From: Pinisolibacter aquiterrae | GTDB lineage: Bacteria; Pseudomonadota; Alphaproteobacteria; Rhizobiales; Ancalomicrobiaceae | Direction of reading: 5' to 3' | Assembly (NCBI RefSeq): GCF_019160155.1 | Contig: NZ_JAFNIH010000061.1 | Coordinates: forward strand, 122,063-186,062 | Length of the DNA stretch: 64,000 bases | Shown here: positions 52,716 through 60,746 of the stretch, one piece after another | How positions within the stretch are numbered: the first letter of the stretch is position 1 | How the letters are laid out: each line of letters opens with the position of its first letter | Made by a program: the position numbers and the translations under genes | The notes under the pieces: generated by a model | Databases searched by the model: none | The model's input: the letters and a program-made list of their open reading frames with translations, nothing else | Told to the model about the DNA's origin: nothing

Positions 52716-53422
52716 GATCGCTCGCCCGCCCCCTGGTGCCGGCGCTGGCCGCCGTGGCGGTGCTCGTGGCGGCCGCCCCCGGCGGGGCCGAGGTGCGGAT
52801 CATCACAGGGCCGGGGATCAGCCCGCCGCCGTCGCTCGAGGGCGCGCCCGAACGGATCGCTCCGCCGAGGCCGCCGGCAGAGCCGCCGGCGCCGATCGTC
52901 GAACGCCGGCTCGGGCCGGTCGTGGTCGAGAGCGCGGCCGAGATCCGGGCCGGGCGACTGCGGATCCGTCTCGCCGGCGTCGAGGCGGTCGCGCGCGACG
53001 AGGTGTGCCGCGACGCGAACGGCGAGGACTGGGCCTGCGGCCGGCGCGCGCTCGCGGCGGCGCGGCGTCTGGTGCGGTTGCGGCCGGTCGTCTGCCTGCT
53101 GCCGAGCGACGCCCGGCGCGGCACCTACGATGCGGCCTGCACGCTCGCGGGCGAGGATCTCGGCCGGCAGTTCGTCGCGGCCGGGTGGGCGCGGGCGACG
53201 GCCGGCGGTCCGCTGGTCGCGGCGGAGGCGGACGCAAAGGCGGCCGGGCGCGGATTGTGGGGGGCGGCGCCGGTGGTCGCGGCCCTGCCGGATCTGCCGA
53301 CCCCGAGCGACACGTTGCCGCCCGATCTCACCACCGCGCCGCTCGCCGACGGCGCCGCGACGCGGCTCGACGAGACGCCGGCGAGCCCGCCGACGGCCGT
53401 CACTCCCGCGCCCGGCCGGTGA
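52712..53422 (+). CDS. Secreted SNase-like (thermonuclease-fold) protein, probably degenerate
   Basis: 236 residues with a signal peptide ([18 protein letters not shown], cleavage near residue 27), a Pro-rich linker, and a staphylococcal-nuclease-like domain (about 65-185): [65 protein letters not shown]. The conserved catalytic arginine expected in the Y-G-R position reads Y-D-A and the usual D-A-P-E block is altered, so nuclease activity is doubtful. Four cysteines may form disulfides. It is translationally coupled to the S24-like regulator upstream. Confidence 0.75.
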   Translation: MRSLARPLVPALAAVAVLVAAAPGGAEVRIITGPGISPPPSLEGAPERIAPPRPPAEPPAPIVERRLGPVVVESAAEIRAGRLRIRLAGVEAVARDEVCRDANGEDWACGRRALAAARRLVRLRPVVCLLPSDARRGTYDAACTLAGEDLGRQFVAAGWARATAGGPLVAAEADAKAAGRGLWGAAPVVAALPDLPTPSDTLPPDLTTAPLADGAATRLDETPASPPTAVTPAPGR

Positions 53423-53449
53423 GAGGGTCGGGCGCGAGAGGCGGTCGGC

Positions 53450-55102
53450 TCACGCCGTGGCGAGGGTTCCCGCGAGGGCCTTCTCGATCAACGCCCGGGT
53501 CTCGGCGACGCCGTAGAGCGCCACGAAGGAGCCGAAGCGCGGCCCCTTCTCCTGACCGAGCAGGATCTGGTAGAGGCCGGCGAAGAAGTTCAGCGACACG
53601 CCGGGCCCGCCGTCCGGGCCCTTCTTGGCCGGGTCGGGGAAGTGGGTGCGGCCGACGTCGAAGACCGCCGTCTGAATGACGTCGGCATCGACCCCGGCCG
53701 GCAGCGCGGCGAGCGTCGCGTCGAGCGCCTCGAGGGCGGCGCGCTCGGCCGGTTCCGGCGCGCGGAACACTTTGGTGGGCTTCACGAAGTCGTGGAAGTA
53801 GCGGATCGCGTAGCCGACCAGACGGTCGAGTTCCGGCGCGTTCTCCGGCGTCACGTCGGGAGCGACGCGCTTGAGGAAGCCCCACAGCACCTCGCGATCC
53901 TCCGCGTTCGACGCCGAGACGAGGTTCATCAGCATCGAGAAGGTCGCCGGCATGTGCTTCCTCGGCGGCTCGCCGCCGTGGATGTGCCAGACCGGGTTCG
54001 AGAGCTTCTGATCGATCGTCTGGCGATCATAGGCGTCGAGGAACTGGTAATATTCGTCGACGTTGCGCGGGATCACGTCGAAATAGAGCTTCTTGGCCGC
54101 CTTCGGTTCGCGGAACATGAACAGCGACAGGCTCTCCGGCGAGGCATAGGTCAGCCACTCGTCGATGGTCAGGCCGTTGCCCTTCGACTTGGAGATCTTC
54201 TGACCCTGATCATCGAGGAAGAGTTCGTAGTTGAACCCTTCGGGCGGACGGCCGCCGAGGACGCGACAGATCTTGCCCGACGTCTTGACGTTGTCGATGT
54301 GGTCCTTGCCCGACATCTCGTAATCGACGCCGAGCGCGGCCCAGCGCAGCGCCCAGTCGGGCTTCCACTGCGCCTTGCAGCCGCCCGACAGGATCGAGGT
54401 CTCGTATTTCCTGCCGGTGTCGGGATCGGTCCACACGATCGTGCCCTTCGAGGCGTCGCGCGCGTCGATCGGCACCTGCATGACGACGCCGGTCTCCGGA
54501 TGGACCGGCAGAAAGGGCGCATAGGTCTTGCGCCGCTCCTCGCGCAGCGTCGGAAGCATGATCTCCATCACCTGATCGTAGCGGGCGAGCATGATCAGGA
54601 GCGTCTCGTCGAGCACGCCGCGGGCGTAATAGTCGGAGGCGGAGGCGAATTCGTAGTCGAAGCCGAAGGCGTCGAGGAAGCGGCGGAGCATGGCGTTGTT
54701 GTGATGGCCGAAGCTCTCGAACTGCTCGAAGGGATCGGGCACCACGGTCAGCGGCTTGCCGAGATTGGCCTTCAGGAGCTCCTGATTGGGGACGTTGTCG
54801 GGCACCTTGCGCATGCCGTCCATGTCGTCGGAGAAGCACAGGAGCTTCGAGGGGACCTCGTTCTTCGTCAGCACGTGGAAGGCGTGGCGCACCATGGTGG
54901 TGCGCGCCACTTCGCCGAAGGTGCCGATGTGGGGCAGGCCCGACGGGCCGTAGCCGGTCTCGAAGAGGACCTCTTTCTTCGGATGTTTCTCCAGACGAGC
55001 GACGATCTTCTTCGCCTCCTCGAACGGCCAGGCCTTGGTCTTGGCGGCCGCCGCGAGAAGTTCGGGCGAAAGATCGAGCGCGCGCGGGATCCGAGCGGTC
55101 AT
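53450..55102 (-). CDS. lysK: Lysyl-tRNA synthetase, class I
   Basis: A 550-residue class I LysRS, the archaeal-type enzyme found in alphaproteobacteria and spirochaetes. The HIGH motif is PHIGTFGE (after GYGPSGL) and the KMSKS motif is [28 protein letters not shown] and [27 protein letters not shown] are family-specific. The C-terminal helical domain completes the normal length. The ATG ending at 55102 follows AGAGGA. No class II lysS is in the window. Confidence 0.96.
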   Translation of the reverse strand: MTARIPRALDLSPELLAAAAKTKAWPFEEAKKIVARLEKHPKKEVLFETGYGPSGLPHIGTFGEVARTTMVRHAFHVLTKNEVPSKLLCFSDDMDGMRKVPDNVPNQELLKANLGKPLTVVPDPFEQFESFGHHNNAMLRRFLDAFGFDYEFASASDYYARGVLDETLLIMLARYDQVMEIMLPTLREERRKTYAPFLPVHPETGVVMQVPIDARDASKGTIVWTDPDTGRKYETSILSGGCKAQWKPDWALRWAALGVDYEMSGKDHIDNVKTSGKICRVLGGRPPEGFNYELFLDDQGQKISKSKGNGLTIDEWLTYASPESLSLFMFREPKAAKKLYFDVIPRNVDEYYQFLDAYDRQTIDQKLSNPVWHIHGGEPPRKHMPATFSMLMNLVSASNAEDREVLWGFLKRVAPDVTPENAPELDRLVGYAIRYFHDFVKPTKVFRAPEPAERAALEALDATLAALPAGVDADVIQTAVFDVGRTHFPDPAKKGPDGGPGVSLNFFAGLYQILLGQEKGPRFGSFVALYGVAETRALIEKALAGTLATA

Positions 55103-55269
55103 GAGTGAAGTCCTCTGGAAATGGAGAGAGAGTAAGACGCTCCGCAGAGCGGGCGTGGACACTAGGCCCGGGGGGAGAGGGCGTCAACATGGCCGATCCG
55201 GCCCGCCTTGCCAGGGACGAGCCACCCGCTTAGGGTCCGCCGCGATCCAAGCCAACTCGGGGAGCCGAC

Positions 55270-55683
55270 ATGTCGAAGACCTTTTCCGCCCACGAGGCGC
55301 TCATCCATCTCATGGTCACCGTGTCGATGGCGGACCGCACCATGACGGAGAAGGAGATCGGCGAGATCGGTCTGATCGTCGAGACGCTGCCGGTGTTCGC
55401 GGGTTTCGATCGCACCCGCCTCGGCGCGATCGCCACCGAGACGGCGGAAATGCTCGAGAGCAGCGACGGGCTCGACGTCATCCTGCGGCGCGCCAAGGAG
55501 GCGCTGCCGACCAAGCTCTGGGAGACGGCCTACGCGCTCACCGTCGAGGTGGCGGCGGTCGACATGACGGCCGGCCAGGAGGAACTGCGCTTCCTCGAGA
55601 TGATCCGCGACGCCTTCGATCTCGATCCGCTCGTCACCGCCGCGATCGAACGCTCGGCGCGGGTTCGCTACCGGAAGATGTGA
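55270..55683 (+). CDS. TerB-family protein
   Basis: A 137-residue all-helical TerB-like protein (tellurite resistance TerB family by name). It matches the pattern EALIHLMVTVSMADRTMTEKEI ... LWETAYALTVEVAAVDMTAGQEELRFLEMIRDAFDLD with the acidic metal-binding positions. Members are cytoplasmic and of uncertain function; resistance to tellurite is not implied. The ATG follows GGGGAGC at 55258-55264. Divergent from lysK. Confidence 0.88.
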   Translation: MSKTFSAHEALIHLMVTVSMADRTMTEKEIGEIGLIVETLPVFAGFDRTRLGAIATETAEMLESSDGLDVILRRAKEALPTKLWETAYALTVEVAAVDMTAGQEELRFLEMIRDAFDLDPLVTAAIERSARVRYRKM

Positions 55684-55733
55684 GGGGGACGGTCCGTCGG
55701 TTCCCGAGGAACGGCCTTCCCGAGCTCTGCTGC

Positions 55734-55776
55734 CGTCATCCCCTTCCGCTCCGCTTCGCTCCGGCCGGGGATGACG
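55734..55776. repeat. Long imperfect hairpin (REP-like) between terB and apaG
   Basis: Arms CGTCATCCCC (55734-55743) and GGGGATGACG (55767-55776) pair perfectly around a GC-rich centre. It lies between two convergent genes and resembles short intergenic palindromic repeats of alphaproteobacteria. It may also act as a terminator. Confidence 0.6.
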
Positions 55777-55815
55777 ACCTCGAGGCTCAGAGAAAACCGG
55801 CGGCGACGGCCCGAC

Positions 55816-56208
55816 TCAGTTCAGCACCCGCGCGGCCTGGGGCAGGTCGAGCGAGAAGGCCGGGATCTCCGCGTCGAACCAGTCGCCGGTCCCGGTCTCC
55901 ATGCGGTAGTGGCCGACCATGAAGCCGGACGAGGTCGCGAGCGGGCAGCCGGAGGTGTACTCGAAGCTCTCGCCGGGCTGGAGGATCGGCTGCTCGCCGA
56001 CGACGCCCGGTCCCGAGACCTCCTGGATCTGGCCGCGCGCATCGACGATGCGCCAATGGCGCGCGCGCAGGCGCACCACCTCCGTGCCGAGATTGGTGAT
56101 CTCGACCGTATAGGCCCAGAACCAGCGATTGTCGGCGGGATCCGACTTGTCGGCCTGATATTCAGGCGTCACCGTCACACGCACGCCTCGCGTCTCGGCC
56201 TCGTACAT
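55816..56208 (-). CDS. apaG: ApaG, Co2+/Mg2+ efflux-associated domain protein
   Basis: A 130-residue ApaG/DUF525 protein of fibronectin-III-like fold. The signature reads YTVEITNLGTEVVRLRARHWRIVDARGQIQEVSGPGVVGEQPILQPGESFEYTSGC, then GFMVGHYRME. The role is unsettled; it was linked to cobalt resistance and Ap4A metabolism in enteric bacteria. I start it at the ATG ending at 56208, preceded by AAAGGTGAGGG, giving the family length (125-130) rather than at an upstream ATG. Confidence 0.93.
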   Translation of the reverse strand: MYEAETRGVRVTVTPEYQADKSDPADNRWFWAYTVEITNLGTEVVRLRARHWRIVDARGQIQEVSGPGVVGEQPILQPGESFEYTSGCPLATSSGFMVGHYRMETGTGDWFDAEIPAFSLDLPQAARVLN

Positions 56209-56390
56209 CGCCCTCACCTTTCGCTCGTCGCTCGTCATCCGACCGGCGGTTCGCCGGCATCATGCCGAAATGCGCGCGACGTGCAAAGGCACGGATGCGC
56301 GAGGCGCGACACCGCGTCCCCCACGCGCCCGTGGCCGAGGGGGTCGCGACCCGCGAGCCCCCCGAAGGCCGGTCCGTGGACGGCGCGGCG

Positions 56391-57590
56391 TCAGACCGCC
56401 GCGCGCGCCGCCTTCGCCGCCTCGGTCACGTCCTCGATCAGATCCTCGATGTCCTCGAGGCCGACCGAAAGCCGCAGGAGCCCGTCGGAGATGCCGAGCT
56501 CGGCCCGCACCTCGGCCTTCAGGCGCTGGTGCGTCGTGGTCGCCGGATGGGTGATCAGGCTCTTGGCATCGCCGAGATTGTTGGAGATCTTCACCACCTC
56601 GAGCGCGTCGGAGAAGGCGAAGGCGCCGGCCTTGCCTCCCTCGACGTCGAAGGCGATCAGGTTGGAGCCGCCCCGCATCTGCTTGGCGATGATCGCCGCG
56701 TTCGGGTGATCGGCGCGGCCGGGATAGATGACGCGGCCGATGCCGTCGAGCCCGGCGAGCGTGTCGGCGAGGCGGGCGGCGTTGGCGGTCTGCTTCTCGA
56801 CCCGGAGCGCCAGGGTCTCGAGGCCTTTCAGCATGACCCAGGCGTTGAAGGGCGAGATCGACGGGCCGGTCTGGCGGATGAAGACCTGGAGGTGGTCTTC
56901 GACGAACTTCTGCGAGGACAGCACGATGCCGCCGAGGCAGCGGCCCTGGCCGTCGATGTGCTTGGTCGCGGAATAGACCACCACGTCGGCGCCGATCGCC
57001 AGCGGCGACTGCCACAGCGCGGTGGCGAAGACGTTGTCGACCACCAGACGGGCGCCGGCGGCATGGGCGATCTCGGCGATGGCGGCGATGTCGTAGACCT
57101 CGAGGGTCGGGTTGGTCGGGCTCTCGAGGAAGAGCACCTTGGTGTTCGGGCGGATCGCCGCCTTCCACTGGTCGAGGTCGGAACCGTCGACCAGCGTCGA
57201 GGCGATGCCGAAGCGCGGACAGAGATCCTCGACCACGTAGCGACACGAGCCGAACAGCGCCTTGGCGGCGACGACGTGATCGCCGGCGGAGACCTGACAG
57301 AGGATCGCGGAGGTCACCGCCGCCATGCCGGTCGCGGTGGCGCGGGCGGCCTCCGCGCCCTCGAAGGCGGCCATGCGGTCCTCGAACATGGTCACGGTCG
57401 GATTGCCGAAGCGCGAATACTGATAGCCCGGCGAGGTCCCGAGGAAGCGGGCTTCGGCTTCTTCCGCGGTGGCGTAGACGAAGCCTTGCGTCAGGAACAG
57501 AGCCTCGGAGGTTTCGGCCCACTGCGAGCGGAGCGTGCCGCCGTGGACGAGTTCGGTCGAGGGACGGCGGCGGCGGGGAGTTTCGGTCAT
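56391..57590 (-). CDS. metZ: O-succinylhomoserine sulfhydrylase (Cys/Met metabolism PLP enzyme)
   Basis: A 399-residue Cys/Met-metabolism PLP enzyme that makes homocysteine from O-succinylhomoserine and sulfide. The order TELVHGGTLRSQWAETSEALFLTQGFVY, SRFGNPTVTMFEDRMAAFEGAE, ESPTNPTLEVYD, VVDNVFATALWQ and the Schiff-base lysine K210 in VYSATKHIDGQGR match MetZ. It is the classic direct-sulfhydrylation gene in alphaproteobacteria. A SAM-II riboswitch and a terminator hairpin lie between promoter and start, so expression should fall when S-adenosylmethionine is high. Confidence 0.93.
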   Translation of the reverse strand: MTETPRRRRPSTELVHGGTLRSQWAETSEALFLTQGFVYATAEEAEARFLGTSPGYQYSRFGNPTVTMFEDRMAAFEGAEAARATATGMAAVTSAILCQVSAGDHVVAAKALFGSCRYVVEDLCPRFGIASTLVDGSDLDQWKAAIRPNTKVLFLESPTNPTLEVYDIAAIAEIAHAAGARLVVDNVFATALWQSPLAIGADVVVYSATKHIDGQGRCLGGIVLSSQKFVEDHLQVFIRQTGPSISPFNAWVMLKGLETLALRVEKQTANAARLADTLAGLDGIGRVIYPGRADHPNAAIIAKQMRGGSNLIAFDVEGGKAGAFAFSDALEVVKISNNLGDAKSLITHPATTTHQRLKAEVRAELGISDGLLRLSVGLEDIEDLIEDVTEAAKAARAAV

Positions 57591-57635
57591 GGTCTTGCAG
57601 CTCCGATCGGTCCCTCGGGCGCGGCGCCCGAGAAA

Positions 57636-57669
57636 CGAAAAACCCGGCCGACGGGCGCCGGACCGGGTT
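57636..57669 (-). terminator. Attenuator terminator between SAM-II riboswitch and metZ
   Basis: On the minus strand AACCCGG (57669-57663) pairs with CCGGGTT (57647-57641), with an inner CCG/CGG pairing, followed by a U-run TTTTTCGTTT. It lies just after the SAM-II aptamer and before the metZ ribosome-binding region, the position of a transcription attenuator. Confidence 0.75.
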
Positions 57670-57686
57670 CACTGTCCCAGATCCCG

Positions 57687-57743
57687 GCCCTTTTAGCAGC
57701 TTTCTTTAACGTGGCGGCAAGCCGGCCGGCTCAAATGACCACG
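57687..57743 (-). promoter_or_regulatory. SAM-II riboswitch
   Basis: The minus strand reads CGTGGTCATTTGAG, then GCCGGCCGGCTTGC, then CCACGTTAAAGAAAGC and TGCTAAAAGGGCC. This fits the SAM-II (metA motif) consensus: the GUGGU/CCACG stem, the GAUUUG-like strand, the conserved CACGUUAAA, and the pseudoknot strand GCUAAA. It is about 97-153 bases before the metZ ATG. SAM binding forms the pseudoknot; the terminator that follows explains the off state. Confidence 0.9.
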
Positions 57744-57899
57744 GAAGCCTCGTTCCTATTCCCAACGCGCGGCCCCGTCAAATCAGCGTCTTCTGATGAA
57801 CCGGCGAGCCGGTTCGAACACGGCGCCCCCAACGCGAGACGGTGGCGCGACGGGCACCGATCGGCTAGGAAACGAAACGAAATTCGAAACATCGGGCGA

Positions 57900-59021
57900 A
57901 TGAGCGGTGACATGAGTGGGCTCGACGGCGCGGGCATCCTGGCGGTTCAGGACATCACGGCGATGGCGGCCGGCGGCGGTATCGTGACGACACGCCCCTT
58001 CGACGCCGATCAGATCCAGCCGGCGAGCCTCGATCTGAGGCTCGGCACCCTCGCCTATCGGGTCCGCGCCTCGTTCCTGCCGGGGCCCGATCTCTCGGTC
58101 GAGGCGAAGATCCGGGCGCTGACGCTGCATGTGGTCGATCTCTCCCAAGGGGCGGTGCTCGAGACCGGCTGCGTCTACGTCGTGCCGCTGATGGAGAGCC
58201 TGGCGCTCCCCCCCGACGTCGCGGCCTCGGCCAATCCGAAGTCCTCGACCGGCCGGCTCGACGTCTTCACCCGCGTCATCTGCGACCGCACCCGCGCCTT
58301 CGACACGATCCCGGCCGGCTATCACGGCCCGCTCTACATCGAGATCAGCCCGCGCACCTTCCCGGTCCTGGTCCGGGCCGGGTCGCGGCTCTCGCAGATC
58401 CGGTTCCGGCGCGGCGACACACGGCTCGGCGACGCCGACCTCGCCGAGCTCCACGCCCGCGAGACGATCGTCTCCGGCGGCGACGCGGTCTTCCAGGGCG
58501 GCCTCACGCTCTCGATCGATCTCCAGGGCACGGCGACGGCGCCGTCCGGCCACGGCAATCGGGTGGGCTGGCGGGCCAAGCGCCACACCGGCGTCGTCGA
58601 CGTCGACCGGAAGGCCGGGCTCGACGCGCTCGACTTCTGGGAGCCGATCGACAATCGCGGCCGCACCTCGCTGATCCTCGATCCGGACGAATTCTACATC
58701 CTGGTCAGCCGCGAGGCGGTGCACGTGCCGCCCGACTACGCCGCCGAAATGGTGCCGTTCGATCCGCTGGTCGGCGAATTCCGGGTTCACTACGCCGGCT
58801 TCTTCGACCCCGGTTTCGGCCATGCCGAGGCCGGCGGAGCGGGGGCGCGGGCGGTGCTCGAGGTGCGCAGCCACGAGGTGCCCTTCATCCTCGATCACGG
58901 CCAGTCGATCGGCCGCCTCGTCTACGAGCGGATGCGGGTCCGGCCCGAGCGGCTCTACGGCGAGACCGGATCGAACTATCAGGCGCAGGGCCTGAAGCTC
59001 TCCAAGCATTTCCGGGTCTGA
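57900..59021 (+). CDS. dcd: dCTP deaminase-like protein, duplicated-domain (alphaproteobacterial) form
   Basis: 373 residues, about twice the length of E. coli Dcd (193). Two dUTPase-fold domains can be traced: the first with QIQPASLDLRLGTLAYRV, NPKSSTGRLDVFTRVICDRT and HGPLYIEISPRTFPVLVRAGSRLSQIRF; the second from about residue 215 with DFWEPIDNRGRTSLILDPDEFYILVSREAVHVPPDYAAEMVPFDPLVGEF. Alphaproteobacteria commonly carry this long 2'-deoxycytidine-5'-triphosphate deaminase form, which makes dUTP for dTTP synthesis. Start is the ATG at 57900 or the one at 57912. It is divergent from the SAM-II/metZ unit. Confidence 0.88.
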   Translation: MSGDMSGLDGAGILAVQDITAMAAGGGIVTTRPFDADQIQPASLDLRLGTLAYRVRASFLPGPDLSVEAKIRALTLHVVDLSQGAVLETGCVYVVPLMESLALPPDVAASANPKSSTGRLDVFTRVICDRTRAFDTIPAGYHGPLYIEISPRTFPVLVRAGSRLSQIRFRRGDTRLGDADLAELHARETIVSGGDAVFQGGLTLSIDLQGTATAPSGHGNRVGWRAKRHTGVVDVDRKAGLDALDFWEPIDNRGRTSLILDPDEFYILVSREAVHVPPDYAAEMVPFDPLVGEFRVHYAGFFDPGFGHAEAGGAGARAVLEVRSHEVPFILDHGQSIGRLVYERMRVRPERLYGETGSNYQAQGLKLSKHFRV

Positions 59022-59158
59022 GGCCGCGGGCCGAAGGTGCCCGCGCCCCCGGCCATGCTCGCGCCATTCTCGTCGCGGATCGTCTTGCATCGATGCCGGG
59101 CGTCCCCATCTCAGGGGCGACCCCGCCCGCCGGGAGCAATGCTGTCGAGGACGAGCCC

Positions 59159-59857
59159 ATGACACCGCAGGACGCCCAGATCATCCGTTCCGTGTTCGAT
59201 CGTCTGAAGACGATGGAGGCGGGTCCGCGCGACCTCGAGGCCGAGGGACTGGTCGAGGCGCTGACCAAGGCCGATCCGCAGGCCGGACTCGCCCTGGTGC
59301 GCGCGCTGGTTCTGACCGAACGGGCGCGTGAAGCGGCGGCCTCCGAAGCCGAAACTCTGCGCCGGGACCTCGAAGCGCTGAAGGCGCAGGGAGCCGCACC
59401 CGCGCCGGCCTCCGGCGGCGGTCTCTTCGACGGTCCGTGGGGGCGTCCGGCAGCGCAGGCCCCGGTCGCGCCGAGCGCCGATCGCGGCGGCCCCTGGGGC
59501 GGTCCGCCCGCGCAGGGCGGGCCTTGGGATACTCGCCCGCCGGCGCAGAGCGGCGGAAGCGGCTTCTGGGGCAGCGCGCTCCGGACCGGCGCCGGCGTCG
59601 CCGGTGGTCTCTTCGCCTTCGAGGCTCTGAAGGGTCTCTTCGGCGGCGGCTCGCATGCCGGCGGGCTCGGCCAGAGCGCCGGCCTCTTCGATCAGCCCTC
59701 CACGGTGGTCAACGAGACCGTCAACATCTTCCAGAACGACCCGGCCGGCGGCGCCGGTGAGGCCCGACCGCGCGACGCCGCCTGGGACGCGGGCGGCTAC
59801 GACGACGCCTCCTTCGACGGCGGCGGGTTCGGCGGCGACGACGACAGCTGGGCGTGA
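59159..59857 (+). CDS. DUF2076 family protein
   Basis: A 232-residue DUF2076 (periplasmic ligand-binding-like/YbjP-type) protein. An N-terminal helical domain (about 1-80; MTPQDAQIIRSVFDRLKTME) is followed by a Pro/Gly/Trp-rich middle (GGPWGGPPAQGGPWDTRPP), a short Gly/Ala hydrophobic helix (GAGVAGGLFAFEALKGLFGGG), and an acidic C-terminus (GGYDDASFDGGGFGGDDDSW). Function unknown. No signal peptide is evident. It follows dcd by 137 bases on the same strand. Confidence 0.85.
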   Translation: MTPQDAQIIRSVFDRLKTMEAGPRDLEAEGLVEALTKADPQAGLALVRALVLTERAREAAASEAETLRRDLEALKAQGAAPAPASGGGLFDGPWGRPAAQAPVAPSADRGGPWGGPPAQGGPWDTRPPAQSGGSGFWGSALRTGAGVAGGLFAFEALKGLFGGGSHAGGLGQSAGLFDQPSTVVNETVNIFQNDPAGGAGEARPRDAAWDAGGYDDASFDGGGFGGDDDSWA

Positions 59858-60027
59858 TCGAACGATGGCCGAGGACCGGCGTCTCTCCACGACGGGCGTA
59901 GGCGAGGCCGTGCCGCGACGGGCGGGCCTCCCGGCGCTTCGCCCTTCGAGGCTCGCTCGCGCTCGCACCTCAGGGTGAAGCACCTCCGCGAGGCCGTGCG
60001 TACGGACGAGCGACGAAGGACGCCGCG

Positions 60028-60127
60028 CGTCTCCGGTTCAACGGGCGGCGAGGCTCGCCGCGCGTCTCTGTTCAGCGGGCGGCGATGCTCACTGTGCGTC
60101 TCTGTTCAGCGGGCGGCGATGCTCGCC
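60028..60127. repeat. Tandem repeat at the 3' end of a GNAT gene, 34-35-base period, stop codon included
   Basis: Three copies of a unit that begins CGTCTCTGTTCAGCGGGCGG and continues CGATGCTC start at 60028, 60063 and 60097. The rightmost copy holds the last codons and the stop (60106-60108) of the GNAT gene; the two outside copies repeat the same stop triplet at 60072-60074 and 60038-60040. The leftmost copy has diverged most. Confidence 0.9.
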
Positions 60128-60603
60128 GCCCAGGCGGCCTTCTGCTCCGCCTCCTCCCGCGCCTTGACCGGATCGAGCGCCTTGTAGAGCGAGACCGAGC
60201 GGGTGTCGGCGAAACCGAGCGCCTCGTAGAAGGCGAGCACGCCGGCATTCTCCTTGCGCACCAGGAGATTGATCTTCGGGAGCCCGCGCGTCCGGCACCA
60301 GTCCTCGGCGCTCGCGACCAGACGGCGACCGAGGCCGCAGCGGCGGGCGTCGGGAGCGACGGCGAGGTAATAGACCGCGCCGCGATGGCCGTCGTGGCCG
60401 ATCATCACCGCGCCGACGATCGCCGCGCCGAGCCGCGCCACCAGCACCGCGCCATGGCCGCTCTCCCGCGCCAGACGAATGTCCTCGATCGGGTCGTTCC
60501 ACGGACGGATCAGGCCGCAGCGGCCCCACAGATCGACCACCGCCGAAACGTCGGCGTCGGCGATCGGTTCGATGACGGGATCGAGGGAGGTATCGGCGGT
60601 CAT
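60106..60603 (-). CDS. GNAT acetyltransferase (RimI/YpeA-like)
   Basis: A 165-residue GNAT protein. It shows the acetyl-CoA loop R-x-x-G-x-G/A as VAPDARRCGLGRRLVASAEDW and the usual NLLVRKENAGVLAFYEALGF block. IGHDGHRGAVYYLAVAP and PIADADVSAVVDLW resemble YpeA-type members, whose substrates are poorly known. Its last residues (AASIAAR) fall in a tandem repeat that continues past the stop. Single-gene unit upstream of the dctM terminator. Confidence 0.88.
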   Translation of the reverse strand: MTADTSLDPVIEPIADADVSAVVDLWGRCGLIRPWNDPIEDIRLARESGHGAVLVARLGAAIVGAVMIGHDGHRGAVYYLAVAPDARRCGLGRRLVASAEDWCRTRGLPKINLLVRKENAGVLAFYEALGFADTRSVSLYKALDPVKAREEAEQKAAWAASIAAR

Positions 60604-60695
60604 GGGTGGCCCTCCGGCGGGAAAGCGGGCGATCTACGCCCGATCGCATGACGATTTCAAGACGCCGACGTCGCACGACGCTCCGCGAAAGACGA

Positions 60696-60721
60696 GCGGG
60701 CGGGGATCGCTCCCCGCCCGC
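60696..60721 (-). terminator. Terminator after dctM
   Basis: Perfect 11-base GC arms (GCGGGCGGGGA / TCCCCGCCCGC) with a 4-base loop, 26 bases after the dctM stop. Only a short U-rich run (TCTTT) follows on the minus strand, but the stem is strong. Confidence 0.7.
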
Positions 60722-60746
60722 ATCGTTCGTCGCCCTCGCGTGGCCG

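Noticed and set aside
52098..53422. Possible prophage remnant because of the phage-repressor-like gene
   Set aside because: No integrase, structural genes or attachment repeats nearby; flanks are housekeeping genes.
55270..55683. Tellurite resistance operon
   Set aside because: Only a single TerB-like gene is present; the other ter genes are absent, so a resistance role is not supported.
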